Part shown: one piece after another, positions 19,637 to 29,492 of the stretch
Layout of the letters: every line of letters starts with the position of its first letter
Numbering within the stretch: the first letter of the stretch is position 1
Origin: Sodalis sp. dw_96
GTDB taxonomy: Bacteria; Pseudomonadota; Gammaproteobacteria; Enterobacterales; Enterobacteriaceae
Length of the DNA stretch: 64,000 nt
Reading direction: 5' to 3'
Assembly: GCF_018449575.1 (NCBI RefSeq)
Contig: NZ_JAAVUT010000005.1
Coordinates: 62,001 to 126,000, forward strand
Program-made: the position numbers and the translations under genes
Notes under the pieces: model-generated
The model's database searches: none
What the model was told of the DNA's origin: nothing
The model's input: only the letters and a program-made list of their open reading frames with translations

Positions 19637-21228
19637 GACATTACCCCTGCTGAAACACGTTCGTTAGACCACAAGGCCGTAGGCGACGCCGTTATATCTT
19701 CGGAAGGCTGATGAACCCTGGCCTCGTACAGGGTACCGGACACGCTATTGGCCCGGGCGCCTGAAGCGGGAGGCAGCGAAGCGCTTGGGCGTTTAGCCGG
19801 CGCCGCCGGCAGGGCATTCGGAGCCGGAGGAATTGCCGTGGTTATCCGGGAACGGGCGCTATGGCTGGTGGCCGTCGCATTCCCTGTCGGAGCTGCTGTA
19901 TTTCCTCCCGGCGACGCCGGCAGGGTTGACGATGGTGGTGTATTCCCTGCAGATACCCCCGGTTGGCTTGCCGGTGCCGCTGTATTTCCTCCCGGCGACG
20001 CCGGCTGGGTTGACGATGGCGATGCATTCCCCGCAGGTACCCCCGGTTGGCTTGCCGGTGCCGCTGTATTTCCTCCCGGCGACGCCGGCTGGGTTGACGA
20101 TGGCGGTGTATTCCCCGCAGGTACCCCCGGTTGGCTTGCCGGTGCCGCTGTATTTCCTCCCGGCGACGCCGGCTGGGTTGACGGTGGCGCTGTATTCCCC
20201 TCCGGGACCGCCGGCTGGGTTGACGATGGCGATGCATTCCCCGCAGGTACCCCCGGCTGGGTTGCCGGAACCGCTGTATTTCCTCCCGGCGCCGCCGGCT
20301 GGGTTGACGTCGCCGGCTCGCCTTTACGGGCACTGGCCGCTTGCTTGAAAGCAGGCTGCGCCGAGAGATCTTTAGACCCGTTTACTTCCACCGCCGGGTT
20401 TTGCACGTTCTCATGTTCGATCATCTCTTCGGTCTGCTTATTCAACACGACCAGGCTAATGCGGCGATTGATCGCAGCGTAAGGCTGCTGCGGCGCAATG
20501 CTCATGGTGGAAGACATCCCCACCACCCGCAGGATTTTTCCCTCCGCCAGCCCGCCTGTAATCAGTTCCCGTCGGGAAGCGTTGGCACGGTCGGCGGATA
20601 ATTCCCAGTTGCTGTATCCCCGCTCGCCGTTAGCATAAGGAGCGGCATCAGTGTGGCCGGAAATACTGATTTTATTGGGAATATCATTAAGAATGGGTGC
20701 TATGCCACGCAATACATCACGCATATAGGGTTCCACCAATGCGCTGCCGGTTTCAAACATCGGCCGATTCTGACTGTCCAGAATCTGAATTTGTAATCCC
20801 TCTTGCACCATATTAATCAACAATTGAGGCCGCAATACCCGCAGGCGCGGATCGGATTCGATAAGCTGATCCAGCCGTTCCCGCAGTTGGTTAAGCCGTT
20901 TCTTTTCCAATTTTTCCATCAAATTATCGAGGCTTTTGTGAACATCCCCCTGTTGACGGGTCGGATCGTCACCGCCCCCCGGAATCGGGCTGCTATCCGT
21001 ACTGCTGCGCGGGCCGCCTGTCAAGGCCACGTTAAGCGGCGTGCGAAAATACTCCGCTATGGTGGTCAATTCCTGCGGGCTGGCGATGGACAACAGCCAC
21101 ATCACCAGAAAAAAAGCCATCATGGCGGTCATGAAATCGGCGTAGGCAATCTTCCAGGCCCCGCCATGCTGCGCATGGCCAATGGGCGCTCGGCGTTTGC
21201 GCACCACCACTACCGGCTGGTTCTTCAT
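19633..21228 (-). CDS. motB: MotB, stator protein with an expanded Pro/Gly/Asn-repeat C-terminal tail
   Basis: MotB anchors the stator to peptidoglycan and conducts protons with MotA. It has 531 residues against about 308 in E. coli. Residues 24-48 hold the single membrane helix with the essential Asp31 ([19 protein letters not shown]). The OmpA-like peptidoglycan domain follows, with [20 protein letters not shown] and [12 protein letters not shown]. From about residue 303 to 450 there are 14- and 28-residue repeats of the kind [21 protein letters not shown] further 80-residue Ala/Pro/Ser tail ends the protein. It overlaps motA and cheA by 4 bases at each end. Confidence 0.95.
   Translation of the reverse strand: MKNQPVVVVRKRRAPIGHAQHGGAWKIAYADFMTAMMAFFLVMWLLSIASPQELTTIAEYFRTPLNVALTGGPRSSTDSSPIPGGGDDPTRQQGDVHKSLDNLMEKLEKKRLNQLRERLDQLIESDPRLRVLRPQLLINMVQEGLQIQILDSQNRPMFETGSALVEPYMRDVLRGIAPILNDIPNKISISGHTDAAPYANGERGYSNWELSADRANASRRELITGGLAEGKILRVVGMSSTMSIAPQQPYAAINRRISLVVLNKQTEEMIEHENVQNPAVEVNGSKDLSAQPAFKQAASARKGEPATSTQPAAPGGNTAVPATQPGVPAGNASPSSTQPAVPEGNTAPPSTQPASPGGNTAAPASQPGVPAGNTPPSSTQPASPGGNTAAPASQPGVPAGNASPSSTQPASPGGNTAAPASQPGVSAGNTPPSSTLPASPGGNTAAPTGNATATSHSARSRITTAIPPAPNALPAAPAKRPSASLPPASGARANSVSGTLYEARVHQPSEDITASPTALWSNERVSAGVMS
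19890..20310. repeat. 84-bp (two 42-bp half-units) in-frame repeat in motB
   Basis: The phrase TTTCCTCCCG recurs at 19901, 19985, 20069, 20153 and 20279, spacings of 84, 84, 84 and 126 bp. This shows a 42-bp base unit and a dominant 84-bp higher-order unit, encoding 14- and 28-residue repeats. Both periods are multiples of three, so copy-number changes keep the frame. Confidence 0.94.
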
Positions 21229-22124
21229 GCATCTTCTTCCACCGGAGCCTTCACTGATGACTTCACCGGATCTCTGGCCAGCCTGACATGCTCCTCAAGC
21301 TCGGTAAACGAAGGACGTTCAGCGGAATAAAGCGTTTTACGGCCGAACTCCACCGCAATTTGCGGCGCATAACCATGAATACTCGACAGCAGGGTGATCT
21401 TGATGCATTGCATCATTTTGGTGGTTTCAGCGCGTTTTTGCCGCAGTAACGAGGCCAAGGGCGAAATAAAACCATATGACAGCAGGATCCCCAGGAAAGT
21501 ACCTACCATCGCCTGGGCTATCAACGCGCCCAACTCAATGGCCGAACGATCCGCCGAAGCCAGCGCATGCACCACCCCCAGCACGGCGGCAACGATGCCG
21601 AAAGCCGGTAACGAATCCCCCACCTGGCCCAGGCTGCCGGCGGGAATTTCACACTCATGCTCATAGGTCTCAATTTCCTCATCCATCAACGATTCGATTT
21701 CAAAGGCGTTCATGTTGCCGCCAATCATCAGGCGCAAATAATCTGTCAGGAAATCCACCAGCAAATTATCAGAAAGAATACGTGGGTAATGTTTGAATAT
21801 TTCACTGTCCTGAGGACTGTCGATATCAAATTCCAACGCCAACATCCCCTGCTGACGAGATTTCGCCATCAGCCGGAACAACAGCGCCATAAGATCCATG
21901 TAAAGGGATTTATTGTATTTTGAACCGCGAAAAAGGAGCGGAAGGGCATGAAACGTCGCTTTGATCGCTTTCCCGTTGTTACCGACAATAAACGCGCCGA
22001 TACCTGAGCCCGCGATAATTAAAAATTCGGAAGGTTGATACAGCGCGCCCAAATGGCCGCCGACCAAGGCATAACCGCCAAACACCGCGGCAATGACGAC
22101 TATATATCCCAATATCACTAACAC
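21225..22124 (-). CDS. motA: MotA, flagellar stator proton channel subunit
   Basis: MotA forms the proton-conducting stator with MotB. The 299-residue product starts at GTG 22124 ([10 protein letters not shown]), matching the E. coli N-terminus. It has four membrane segments, the torque loop [20 protein letters not shown], and the conserved [20 protein letters not shown]. It begins the motA-motB-cheA-cheW transcription unit. No convincing sigma-28 promoter was seen in the 129-base gap after flhC. Confidence 0.97.
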   Translation of the reverse strand: MLVILGYIVVIAAVFGGYALVGGHLGALYQPSEFLIIAGSGIGAFIVGNNGKAIKATFHALPLLFRGSKYNKSLYMDLMALLFRLMAKSRQQGMLALEFDIDSPQDSEIFKHYPRILSDNLLVDFLTDYLRLMIGGNMNAFEIESLMDEEIETYEHECEIPAGSLGQVGDSLPAFGIVAAVLGVVHALASADRSAIELGALIAQAMVGTFLGILLSYGFISPLASLLRQKRAETTKMMQCIKITLLSSIHGYAPQIAVEFGRKTLYSAERPSFTELEEHVRLARDPVKSSVKAPVEEDA

Positions 22125-22253
22125 GCCTGATCCCCCGGTAAAAAGATGTCGGCTAACACGTAGTCAAATCGGCAGGAACCGAAAGACGATAACCATGGCG
22201 ACCTCCTTCCGAGGCGGCGCCATGAGTGTTGTCATCCAGGGAAAACGACCCGT

Positions 22254-22835
22254 TCAGACCGCGCGTTTTGCCGGTTCATCCAGCAGCTTGGGGTTAATAT
22301 CGGCCATGCTCGGTAAAAGTTTACGTCTTTTTACCGCTCGTGAGGGGGGCTGGCATAAACTGCAAACGAAGCCATACTCCGGTTGGTGGGCATAGGTGAT
22401 AAAATGACCATGGCAATGACTGCATGGCGTCAGTTGCAGCATGCCGCTATCCACAAATCGTATCAGCGTCCAGGCACGCGTCAGCGCCAGCAGCGGCACC
22501 TCTCCGTCCTCTTGCGGACATTGTTCCAAATACAAGCGATAGGCGCCGATTACCGCCTCGACGCCGTGACACTGCCCGTTCTGCATCAGGACCTGATAAA
22601 TATTATAAAACATGGAAGAGTGGATATTCTGCTCCCATGTCATGAACCAATCGGTTGAAAACGGCAACATGCCCTTGGGCGGCGGGCTGCCGCGCAGTTC
22701 TTTATATAATTTGATTAACCGCCCCCGGCTCAGCTGCGTTTCGCTTTCCAACATCTGCAATCTTGCCCCCAGAGTTATCAACTCCATGGCAAGCTGGATG
22801 TCTTTCGCCTCTTGGACAATACTTTTTCCGGCCAT
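22254..22835 (-). CDS. flhC: FlhC, flagellar master regulator subunit
   Basis: FlhC, with FlhD, forms the FlhD4C2 activator of class 2 flagellar operons. The 193-residue protein (E. coli 192) has the zinc site made by four cysteines in [11 protein letters not shown] and [11 protein letters not shown]. Its start lies 2 bases past the flhD stop, consistent with coupled translation. Confidence 0.97.
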   Translation of the reverse strand: MAGKSIVQEAKDIQLAMELITLGARLQMLESETQLSRGRLIKLYKELRGSPPPKGMLPFSTDWFMTWEQNIHSSMFYNIYQVLMQNGQCHGVEAVIGAYRLYLEQCPQEDGEVPLLALTRAWTLIRFVDSGMLQLTPCSHCHGHFITYAHQPEYGFVCSLCQPPSRAVKRRKLLPSMADINPKLLDEPAKRAV

Positions 22836-22837
22836 CG

Positions 22838-23188
22838 CTAAGCCCTTTTTTTCGGCATGTGACTTTCTTTCGAGGCCAGCCGCTCTTGTAATTGGCTCGA
22901 TAATAAAATACCGGTATGTATTTGCTGCAATTCATCCACCCGCGAATCCTGCGTGAGCTGTGTTATGGTTTGATGATCGTTAAATCGAAATAGGCATAAT
23001 AACTGATTCGTTTCTGCCAACTTGACCATTTGCGGTAAAGTCAATTGCAATAATACATCCGCCATTCTTTCATCAATACCCAAGCGGAACATAGCTGATG
23101 CTTTTTCTTGATTGATTAGACGTTGCGCTAATAATAAATATGACAAATTAATATCGTAAACGTGTTTGCGTATTTCACTCGTATTCAT
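22838..23188 (-). CDS. flhD: FlhD, flagellar master regulator subunit
   Basis: FlhD is the partner of FlhC in the master regulator. The product is 116 residues, the E. coli length, and includes [21 protein letters not shown] and [20 protein letters not shown]. It is the first gene of the operon. The upstream 350 bases contain a CRP site, an RcsAB-type box and a stretch complementary to an ArcZ-like RNA candidate. Confidence 0.97.
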   Translation of the reverse strand: MNTSEIRKHVYDINLSYLLLAQRLINQEKASAMFRLGIDERMADVLLQLTLPQMVKLAETNQLLCLFRFNDHQTITQLTQDSRVDELQQIHTGILLSSQLQERLASKESHMPKKRA

Positions 23189-23260
23189 TTTCCCATCCCT
23201 CTAGACTATGTTTAAAAACATAACTTGGGTGATAAAAATATCGCCCGGTATCCGGGGATC

Positions 23261-23270
23261 TTTCCCCTGG
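23261..23270 (-). promoter_or_regulatory. Possible sRNA pairing site in the flhD leader
   Basis: The plus strand here reads TTTCCCCTGG, so the flhD mRNA carries CCAGGGGAAA about 73-82 bases before its start codon. It can pair over nine consecutive bases, one of them a G-U pair, with UUUCCCUGG of the ArcZ-like RNA candidate near 32.4 kb. ArcZ is known to repress flhDC in E. coli through its leader. Pairing here is inference. Confidence 0.4.
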
Positions 23271-23431
23271 GTGGCTAATGAAAATCAGCAGTACCAGACG
23301 ATGAATTAATTATCCGGCAATTCCAACGGCCAATTTTTTAAAGCCAAACCGTTAATAGTCTTCCGAATAAGTTTGCCCACAATCGTCCTGGTTCATTAGG
23401 GTTTCTTCCCTGAAACATTTTTACAATTTAG

Positions 23432-23445
23432 TGAGATTATTCCTA
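23432..23445 (-). promoter_or_regulatory. RcsAB-type box upstream of flhD
   Basis: On the minus strand the sequence is TAGGAATAATCTCA, close to the E. coli flhDC RcsAB box TAGGAAAAATCTTA. It lies about 70 bases downstream of the CRP site, near the expected transcription start, the same relative position as in E. coli. rcsA is also in this window. Confidence 0.75.
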
Positions 23446-23514
23446 ATAGCGCCGCAACTCTAACGCTGAATCCGCCATTCATACAATCTACCCCCAGGCA
23501 AATTTTAGATAAAG

Positions 23515-23530
23515 TGTGATCCGGATCACA
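23515..23530. promoter_or_regulatory. CRP-cAMP binding site for flhDC
   Basis: TGTGATCCGGATCACA is a perfect 16-bp palindrome and contains both CRP half-sites TGTGA and TCACA with a 6-base spacer. It lies about 327 bases before the flhD start. This fits CRP activation of flhDC with a long leader, as in E. coli. Confidence 0.88.
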
Positions 23531-24341
23531 GAAAATGAGTTCACTTGATCAGAATTGCTACTGGTCAGACATGATGGGCGGTCAAAAAGTAAGCAGACAC
23601 ATCGTAATGATGATAATAATTATCAATTACAAGCTTTTTATCAGGGCATTATCCTAGCATGATGCAAAATGACAGAATATCATTCGATTATTCAAATTTT
23701 CGGCCTAAAATATGTTGTTAAAAAAAATTTTCCAGTAGATATGCTGTTTTTGAACGATTCCCGCGTTAAATGCATCAATAACAATCATGAAACATCTACC
23801 TGCGGAGGTCCGAAATCGAGGCTGGCGAGTTGTTGAAAATTTAGTCAAATCGCATAAAAACGTTAAAAGTGTTCATATTCAATCATTATGGTGAAATCAA
23901 AGGTAAATCGTTGTGTGTAGGGTGATGAGGTGTAATAAGCTCCACGGCCAAAATTAGCTGTGTCACTCTATCATCGGCTCTGATAATCAAAACTTGAGTC
24001 AAAAATTGATCAATATTTTAGCAACGGGCAAGCTAAAACTTTATTTTCGCTTAATTCTTATACCAAAGGCGGAATAAAAGAAGGGCTATCGTTTGCAATG
24101 CACCATGACTGAAAGGGCGGTAGCGTGAGGAAACAAACACATATGGATTGAATGGCTAAAAGCCTAACTCGCCTCGAAGAAACTCCGTGACTCAGCGTAA
24201 AGCTAAACATTTGGCTTATTAAATAGAGAACACATCCTGACGCTGTCGGCAAATGGATCAGAGACAGCGGCGTATGCTGTTGCCCTGAATTGGAGGACAA
24301 ACAGCTTACGCCGAGGAAGCATAATAAAGAAAAGAAACCCT
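23531..24341. other. Intergenic region upstream of flhDC, no gene seen
   Basis: About 0.8 kb of AT-rich sequence separates the flhDC control region from the end of otsA. I see no coding region with family resemblance. In E. coli uspC and often an IS element lie here, and neither is recognisable. The AT-rich part next to the CRP site may hold further flhDC regulatory sequence. Confidence 0.6.
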
Positions 24342-25763
24342 TTACGCGGGCTTGGGTAAGGACCCCTCTTTCGCCGGATGCTTGCCGGGTTTACTAGGGA
24401 CAGGCACGGATTTCAAATCATTAAGGAAAGATTTACGCCAATGAACGATATCATTCTTGGTAATGACCGACATCATCTCCTTGTAACGTTCAATTCTTTC
24501 CGCCTGCGGCATACGAAGCGCCTTGTCAAGGGCGGAGGCGACACCGTCACGGTCGTAGGGATTGACCAGCAACGCAGAGGTCAGCTCATTAGCCGCGCCG
24601 GCGAAACGGGATAAAATCAATACGCCGGGATCTTTGGGGTCTTGGGAAGCAACATACTCCTTAGCCACCAGATTCATACCGTCTCGTAAAGGCGTGACCA
24701 GCCCGACATCACAATGCCGGAAAATTTTCATCAGCAGGCTGCGCTCATAATGCTGGTTCAGGTAAAATAGGGGGGTCCATTCCAACGTTGAGAAATGACC
24801 GTTGATGCGCCCCGCTTCCGTCTCCAGCTCATGGCGAATATCCTGATAGGCCTGCACATCGCCCCGAGAAGTCGGCGCGATCTGGAAGTAACGTATGTTA
24901 CCTCGATGCTGAGGATAATTTTCCAGCAGGGTCTCGTAAGCCTGGAATCGCTCAGGCAAACCCTTTGAATAATCAAGCCTGTCGACGCTGATAATCAATT
25001 GCCCGTTGAGCTTATCCCGCAAATGGGCCAGTTTGGGCGGCAATGCGCCTTCCGCCAGCTCGCGAATACTGTCCGGTTCAACCCCGATAGGATAAACTCG
25101 CACCGTGACAAATTTTCCGTAAGCGGAAAATTGATCTTCCGCCAGTTCTTCCACATCCGTCACCAACGACAAATTTTCGATAAATGCCAGGCGATCGGTT
25201 TCGGCCTGAAATCCAATCAGGTCATATTCACATAACATCTCAAGTAATTCTTTTCGCGGCGGCAACGCATTGAATATTTCGGAGGTTGGGAAAGGGATAT
25301 GCAGAAAAAAACCGATACGATTGGTCATGCCTAATTTACGGCAAGCGGCTGCAAAGGGTAATAAATGATAATCATGAATCCACAATATATCATCTTTTTT
25401 TACCAACGGTTTTAACCGTCTGGCTAATTTTTCATTAACATGACAATAACCATCGTAATCTTCCCGCTGGTATTGCACCAGATCAAGGCGGTAATGAAAT
25501 GCCGGCCAAATCACCGTATTGGAAAAATTCAAATAATATTGATCGTATTCACTTTGCTTAAGGCTGAAAGCGGCAAACGAGATATTGTCCTGCTGATGGT
25601 TCTCAAGCGGGAGCTCCTCCTCGCTGATTTTACCATTCCAGCCGAACCATAAACCACCGGCATCCTTTAATGAATCCATAATGCCAACAGCGAGTCCGCC
25701 TGCACTTTCTTTTTTGCCTTCCATGGCGGCGATGCGATTTGAAACGACCACTAAGCGACTCAT
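24342..25763 (-). CDS. otsA: OtsA, trehalose-6-phosphate synthase
   Basis: OtsA joins UDP-glucose and glucose-6-phosphate to make trehalose-6-phosphate, an osmoprotectant precursor. The 473-residue GT20 enzyme begins MSRLVVVSNRIA. It contains GGLAVGIMDSLKDAGGLWFG, the active-site segments DILWIHDYHLLPFA and HIPFPTSEIF, ISVDRLDYSKGLPERF, and the nucleotide-binding LRDGMNLVAKEYVASQ. It overlaps the otsB stop by 4 bases, giving an otsBA operon. Confidence 0.96.
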   Translation of the reverse strand: MSRLVVVSNRIAAMEGKKESAGGLAVGIMDSLKDAGGLWFGWNGKISEEELPLENHQQDNISFAAFSLKQSEYDQYYLNFSNTVIWPAFHYRLDLVQYQREDYDGYCHVNEKLARRLKPLVKKDDILWIHDYHLLPFAAACRKLGMTNRIGFFLHIPFPTSEIFNALPPRKELLEMLCEYDLIGFQAETDRLAFIENLSLVTDVEELAEDQFSAYGKFVTVRVYPIGVEPDSIRELAEGALPPKLAHLRDKLNGQLIISVDRLDYSKGLPERFQAYETLLENYPQHRGNIRYFQIAPTSRGDVQAYQDIRHELETEAGRINGHFSTLEWTPLFYLNQHYERSLLMKIFRHCDVGLVTPLRDGMNLVAKEYVASQDPKDPGVLILSRFAGAANELTSALLVNPYDRDGVASALDKALRMPQAERIERYKEMMSVITKNDIVHWRKSFLNDLKSVPVPSKPGKHPAKEGSLPKPA

Positions 25764-26548
25764 AAATCCTCCCCAACCGAGATGATGGTTTTAATAGATT
25801 GACTCTCTTGTTGTTTTGTCAATGACAATAGCCATTGCTGGACTTTGCCAACATCATCCAAATGATATCGCGCAGCGGTTTCCCCGGGTCCGACCTTGAT
25901 GGAGACGCCGCCAAGCGCATTCACCTGTGAAAAACCCGCTTCGTCAGTGAGATCGTCGCCGATAAATAGCGGTGTTCTGTCGACGAAAGGCGCTTCCTGC
26001 ATGAAAGCATGAATGGCGGCGCCTTTATCAACCCCACGGGGTTTAAGTTCTACCACACATTTTCCCCGCTGCAAGGCAAGCTCCGGGTAGCGCTGAGTGA
26101 AGGTTTCAGCCAAAGCCAATATATCATCGGCAAAGGCCTCGGACTGACGATAATGCAAGGCATACGCCATGCCTTTTCCTTCCACATGACATCCGGGATA
26201 GGCGGCAATGGCCAGATTGAGTTCACTACCGAGTTTAGACATCAACGCCGGCGACAATTCGGTACGATGGATATGGCCCTCTGCATCGCGGCGCTCAGCC
26301 CCATGCACGCCCGCGGCGGGACACTTTAACGGAGCGCACAGCGCATCCAATTCTTTTAAGGCGCGACCCGAGACCAGCGCCACGGCGCCATTCGCCAAGG
26401 AATAAATCTCGGCTAACGCCCGCTTAGTATCGTCGGGGATTGATACCCACTCCGGTCGTTTTTCGATACCGGCCAGCGTGCCGTCCAAATCAAAAAAAAA
26501 CGCAAATGATTCTAGGGGGATCGGGGGTAATGGTTCACTGTCAGTCAT
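25760..26548 (-). CDS. otsB: OtsB, trehalose-6-phosphate phosphatase
   Basis: OtsB dephosphorylates trehalose-6-phosphate. The 262-residue HAD-family enzyme has the nucleophile motif FFFDLDGTLAGI near residue 15, SGRALKELDAL, and the metal-binding motif FIGDDLTDEAGF. It is the first gene of the otsBA operon. In E. coli this operon is RpoS-dependent. No promoter was defined here. Confidence 0.95.
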   Translation of the reverse strand: MTDSEPLPPIPLESFAFFFDLDGTLAGIEKRPEWVSIPDDTKRALAEIYSLANGAVALVSGRALKELDALCAPLKCPAAGVHGAERRDAEGHIHRTELSPALMSKLGSELNLAIAAYPGCHVEGKGMAYALHYRQSEAFADDILALAETFTQRYPELALQRGKCVVELKPRGVDKGAAIHAFMQEAPFVDRTPLFIGDDLTDEAGFSQVNALGGVSIKVGPGETAARYHLDDVGKVQQWLLSLTKQQESQSIKTIISVGEDL

Positions 26549-27570
26549 ACCTGTTATCCTCGTTTAAAACCGCAAGCGAGCCGCATGCTAAATGCGTCGC
26601 TCAATAAGCGAGCAACACATGACGCCTCGCTGGATAAGCGCGCTGCGTTTCAGGCGCTTCGCCGAATAGATGATGGCGCGCTATCGTTTTATTCAAGCAG
26701 CCCAGCGGAGATAGAGGAAGAGGTAAGCGGATGACAAAGGAGTATAAAATGATAAGGGAGTGAATTTTGATAATCGTCATTCTCCTTGAAACAGCGCCGC
26801 CATGACGCGAAGCCAGCTTTGAAACCGCATTCTATCCCGCCTATCCCTCGGGCGGCTAAAGTCATTAGTTAGTATAGACAATAATATTTGGTATGTCATA
26901 AATCCCGGCCATTCACCACCTTCGGCCTTCCCGACACTTCAATAATTTCGATAAGTCCCTACATATTGTGCTGACTAAAACGGTTAATTCGTTCGAAAAT
27001 TAAGCAAAAAAAAGGGGAAAATGGTAAAAAAATTGTAATTTTCCTTACATATTTGGGTAATAATTACCCCAAAAGAGCACATATTAAACAATATTGAATG
27101 ATTATCAATACCATTCAATGAGTCATTTTTATTAATAAATTGATAAATTTAAAAAAAATCGTTGTAATAAATACGTTACAAATGATTTCTGTCCTGCCGC
27201 CATGTGAAGTAAAACGCAGCAAATAATGATGAATTTTTCTTATGTTTAGTTAGCTAATTTTATATTATGATGACGTAAAGAATATGCTTGCCTTTGCATG
27301 AAAGCGCGTACGGCTTGAAGATCTTCTCTTAAACCCCCTATGTCATAGCGGGTAGACAAAACGCGAGTCCCCAAAAGCACCCGCATCAGACTTAAGTCAA
27401 ATTAATAGATTTACTTTTGAGAGACTGATCCCAAAAAAATGTCGTTGAACTCGCTCATAGATTGTTGATAAAACATTAGCTAACTGTGACGCTTTTTGAA
27501 ATTTCCAGGCCAGAGAAAAGCATTTTATCGTTGATTAAAACAGATAAACGAATTTAAATGAGGGTGCGTT
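26549..27570. other. 1-kb AT-rich regulatory region between otsB and rcsA
   Basis: No credible gene is seen. The half nearer rcsA is strongly AT-rich, as expected for the H-NS-silenced rcsA upstream region known in E. coli. It contains an imperfect palindrome TTTGGGTAATAATTACCCC near 27053-27071. A clear RcsAB autoregulation box was not identified. Confidence 0.55.
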
Positions 27571-28203
27571 ATGCCAACGATCATTATGGATTCATGCAGC
27601 TATACCCGTCTCGGTCTTACGGGCTTTTTAACCGATGCCGGCGTAAAAAAGCGTAATATCAATACGGTAGACGACTTCAGCCAGTTACAAAGTAAATGTG
27701 CGCGCATCAAGCCAGATGTGGTTTTTGTTAATGAAGAGTGTTTCATTAACGAGCCTGACGCCACTGAGAAGATCAAAAGGGTCATCACCCAGCATCCCGA
27801 TACGCTGTTTTTCATCTTTATGGCCATGACCAACATTCATTTCGAGGACTATCTTTTCGTACGTAAGAACCTGATTATTACCTCTAAATCTATCAAGCCC
27901 GAGACCTTGAACTCGCTTATTCTGAGCTGTGGCAAGAATAAAGCGCCGGACAGCTCCCATAAATCACTGCTGGATCTCAACCCGGTCCGTTTGAGTCAAA
28001 CCGAGTCAAATATGCTGCGGATGTGGATGTCCGGCCACGATACCATACAGATTTCCGACAGCATGCAAATAAAAGCCAAAACGGTGTCTTCCCATAAAGG
28101 TAATATCAAACGGAAAATCAAGACGCATAACAAACAGGTCATCTATCACGTTGTCAGATTGACCGATACCGTTACCAGCGGCATCTATGTCAATGTTCGG
28201 TAG
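27571..28203 (+). CDS. rcsA: RcsA, auxiliary transcription factor of the Rcs phosphorelay
   Basis: RcsA pairs with RcsB to activate capsule genes and repress flhDC. The 210-residue protein aligns with E. coli RcsA along its length. The N-terminus [20 protein letters not shown] and [20 protein letters not shown] are near-identical to the family. The C-terminal LuxR-type helix-turn-helix contains [20 protein letters not shown] and [20 protein letters not shown]. The gene lies next to dsrB as in E. coli, but fliR is not its upstream neighbour here. Confidence 0.96.
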   Translation: MPTIIMDSCSYTRLGLTGFLTDAGVKKRNINTVDDFSQLQSKCARIKPDVVFVNEECFINEPDATEKIKRVITQHPDTLFFIFMAMTNIHFEDYLFVRKNLIITSKSIKPETLNSLILSCGKNKAPDSSHKSLLDLNPVRLSQTESNMLRMWMSGHDTIQISDSMQIKAKTVSSHKGNIKRKIKTHNKQVIYHVVRLTDTVTSGIYVNVR

Positions 28204-28235
28204 GCGTCGGCATTTACCCCAGAGCGATGACTGTT

Positions 28236-28276
28236 GAAATGGCCGGTATCCCCGTAACGTTGATACCGGCCATTTC
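28236..28276. terminator. Perfect 15-bp inverted repeat between convergent rcsA and dsrB
   Basis: GAAATGGCCGGTATC (28236-28250) and GATACCGGCCATTTC (28262-28276) form a perfect 15-bp stem with an 11-base loop. There is no T run on either side, so it may act as an mRNA-end stabiliser or a bidirectional transcription barrier instead of a classical intrinsic terminator. Confidence 0.6.
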
Positions 28277-28317
28277 ACCTTCACCGGCTGCTGTTCCCTA
28301 CGCGCCGGTTCGTTCCC

Positions 28318-28515
28318 TCAGGCGTCTCCCGTCAACTGTTCCACGAAGATGCCGTCAGGGTGACTTGTTTCATTAAAAAACCATATCCCGGTGGGATAAT
28401 CGTCCAATGCCACGAGATACATGGTCCCCTCGCTGAATTCTTCAATCGCCAGTATGGTCCCTTTTCTGCGCGGCCCGCCGTCGGTTTTGACCGACACCCG
28501 ATCATGTAATTTCAT
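28318..28515 (-). CDS. dsrB: DsrB, small conserved protein
   Basis: The 65-residue protein matches E. coli DsrB (62 residues), with [20 protein letters not shown] and [20 protein letters not shown]. Its function is unknown; in E. coli it is RpoS-dependent and adjacent to rcsA, as here. The fold is probably a small beta-barrel. It is convergent with rcsA. Confidence 0.94.
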   Translation of the reverse strand: MKLHDRVSVKTDGGPRRKGTILAIEEFSEGTMYLVALDDYPTGIWFFNETSHPDGIFVEQLTGDA

Positions 28516-28739
28516 GACTTACCTCATAATATGCCAAGATAATAGTTTAGTACAAATGACCCTATCCGGTCTGCCTGTGATGGGATTAATAGCGGCAATA
28601 TACCTATTTGGCTGCCATACAGGGTGTGGACGGGAGCCAGCGCGCATTCGACAGGCAACCGCGTGCCGAGACGCTATACTTGAAGAATGAAACTGCGGGT
28701 GAAATGACCGTTTGTGAAAATAAAGATGAGGAAAATATT

Positions 28740-28973
28740 ATGCCTTTCGCAAAGGAGTATAACCAACATTTGCAGCGGGAAATCAGCATTGATGTTGATT
28801 CATTGCTGAAAGCGGTTAAAGAGGTCGCTGGACATGATGTGTATGAACATCAAAGCAACGATCACGCACATATGGTGACGGCTGAAGGCAAACGTTATAA
28901 CAATTATGGCGCACTGGCCGAAGCCTACCATCTGGATATCCGCAACTATACCGTTACGGAAGTTAACCGATAG
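28740..28973 (+). CDS. yodD: YodD family stress protein
   Basis: The ATG at 28740 gives 77 residues, similar to E. coli YodD (75): MPFAKEYNQHLQREISIDVD at the start and LAEAYHLDIRNYTVTEVNR at the end. A GAGGAAAA ribosome-binding region precedes the ATG. The family is stress-inducible with no assigned biochemical activity. A terminator-like hairpin lies about 90 bases downstream. Confidence 0.92.
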   Translation: MPFAKEYNQHLQREISIDVDSLLKAVKEVAGHDVYEHQSNDHAHMVTAEGKRYNNYGALAEAYHLDIRNYTVTEVNR

Positions 28974-29060
28974 TTAATCGCCCCTGTGCCGCCGAAATTC
29001 TTTGTGCTGATACCCGATGCCTCAGGCGAAAAAAAACCCGGCAAAACGCACCGGGGAAAA

Positions 29061-29082
29061 GCCCGCCAGGGCGGGGCATTTT
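29061..29082 (+). terminator. Probable intrinsic terminator after yodD
   Basis: A GC-rich stem, GCCCGCC pairing with GGCGGGGC with one bulge, is followed by ATTTT. It is about 90 bases after the yodD stop. Confidence 0.55.
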
Positions 29083-29492
29083 AAAGTCCGTTACACAGGG
29101 AAATCAGATTGCTTCTTAATAGTAACCAGCCGGCGGCGATTGGCAAGTTAGATTATGATGACTACTGAATCGTTTAAAGTCCCCAGCGGGACGGTGGTTC
29201 GCGATGAACCTGACCCAGTTAACATAAAACCTATATATATCATTATATAATATCATTATCACCCTAATAATCATCCAATATTCGCCGATCGCGGGTAAAC
29301 ATCTGGCCCACAAAAATTAGGATTTTTCCCATAATTGATTAGTAAAATAACAGTATTTTTTTCCGTTCTTTTTGGAAAACAAGACCAGATCGGGATTATG
29401 TACCCTGGTATGGCGAAGCATCGTATATACTCATGAATAATAGAAGAGGTGACAGCGAGATTGTCACTATTGGCGGACAAGGCGGACTCAAA

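Noticed and set aside
19748..20482. Gly/Val/Asp-rich repeated open frame opposite the motB tail
   Set aside because: The repeats open all frames of the same strand region. MotB is the supported reading.
22125..22253. Sigma-28 promoter for motA
   Set aside because: A GCCGATTT box is present but no TAAA-type -35 lies 11 bases upstream, so it was not called.
23531..24341. uspC remnant between flhDC and otsA
   Set aside because: No UspA-domain motif was recognised in any frame.
28516..28739. DsrA small RNA between dsrB and yodD
   Set aside because: No DsrA-like seed or terminator could be read in this gap.
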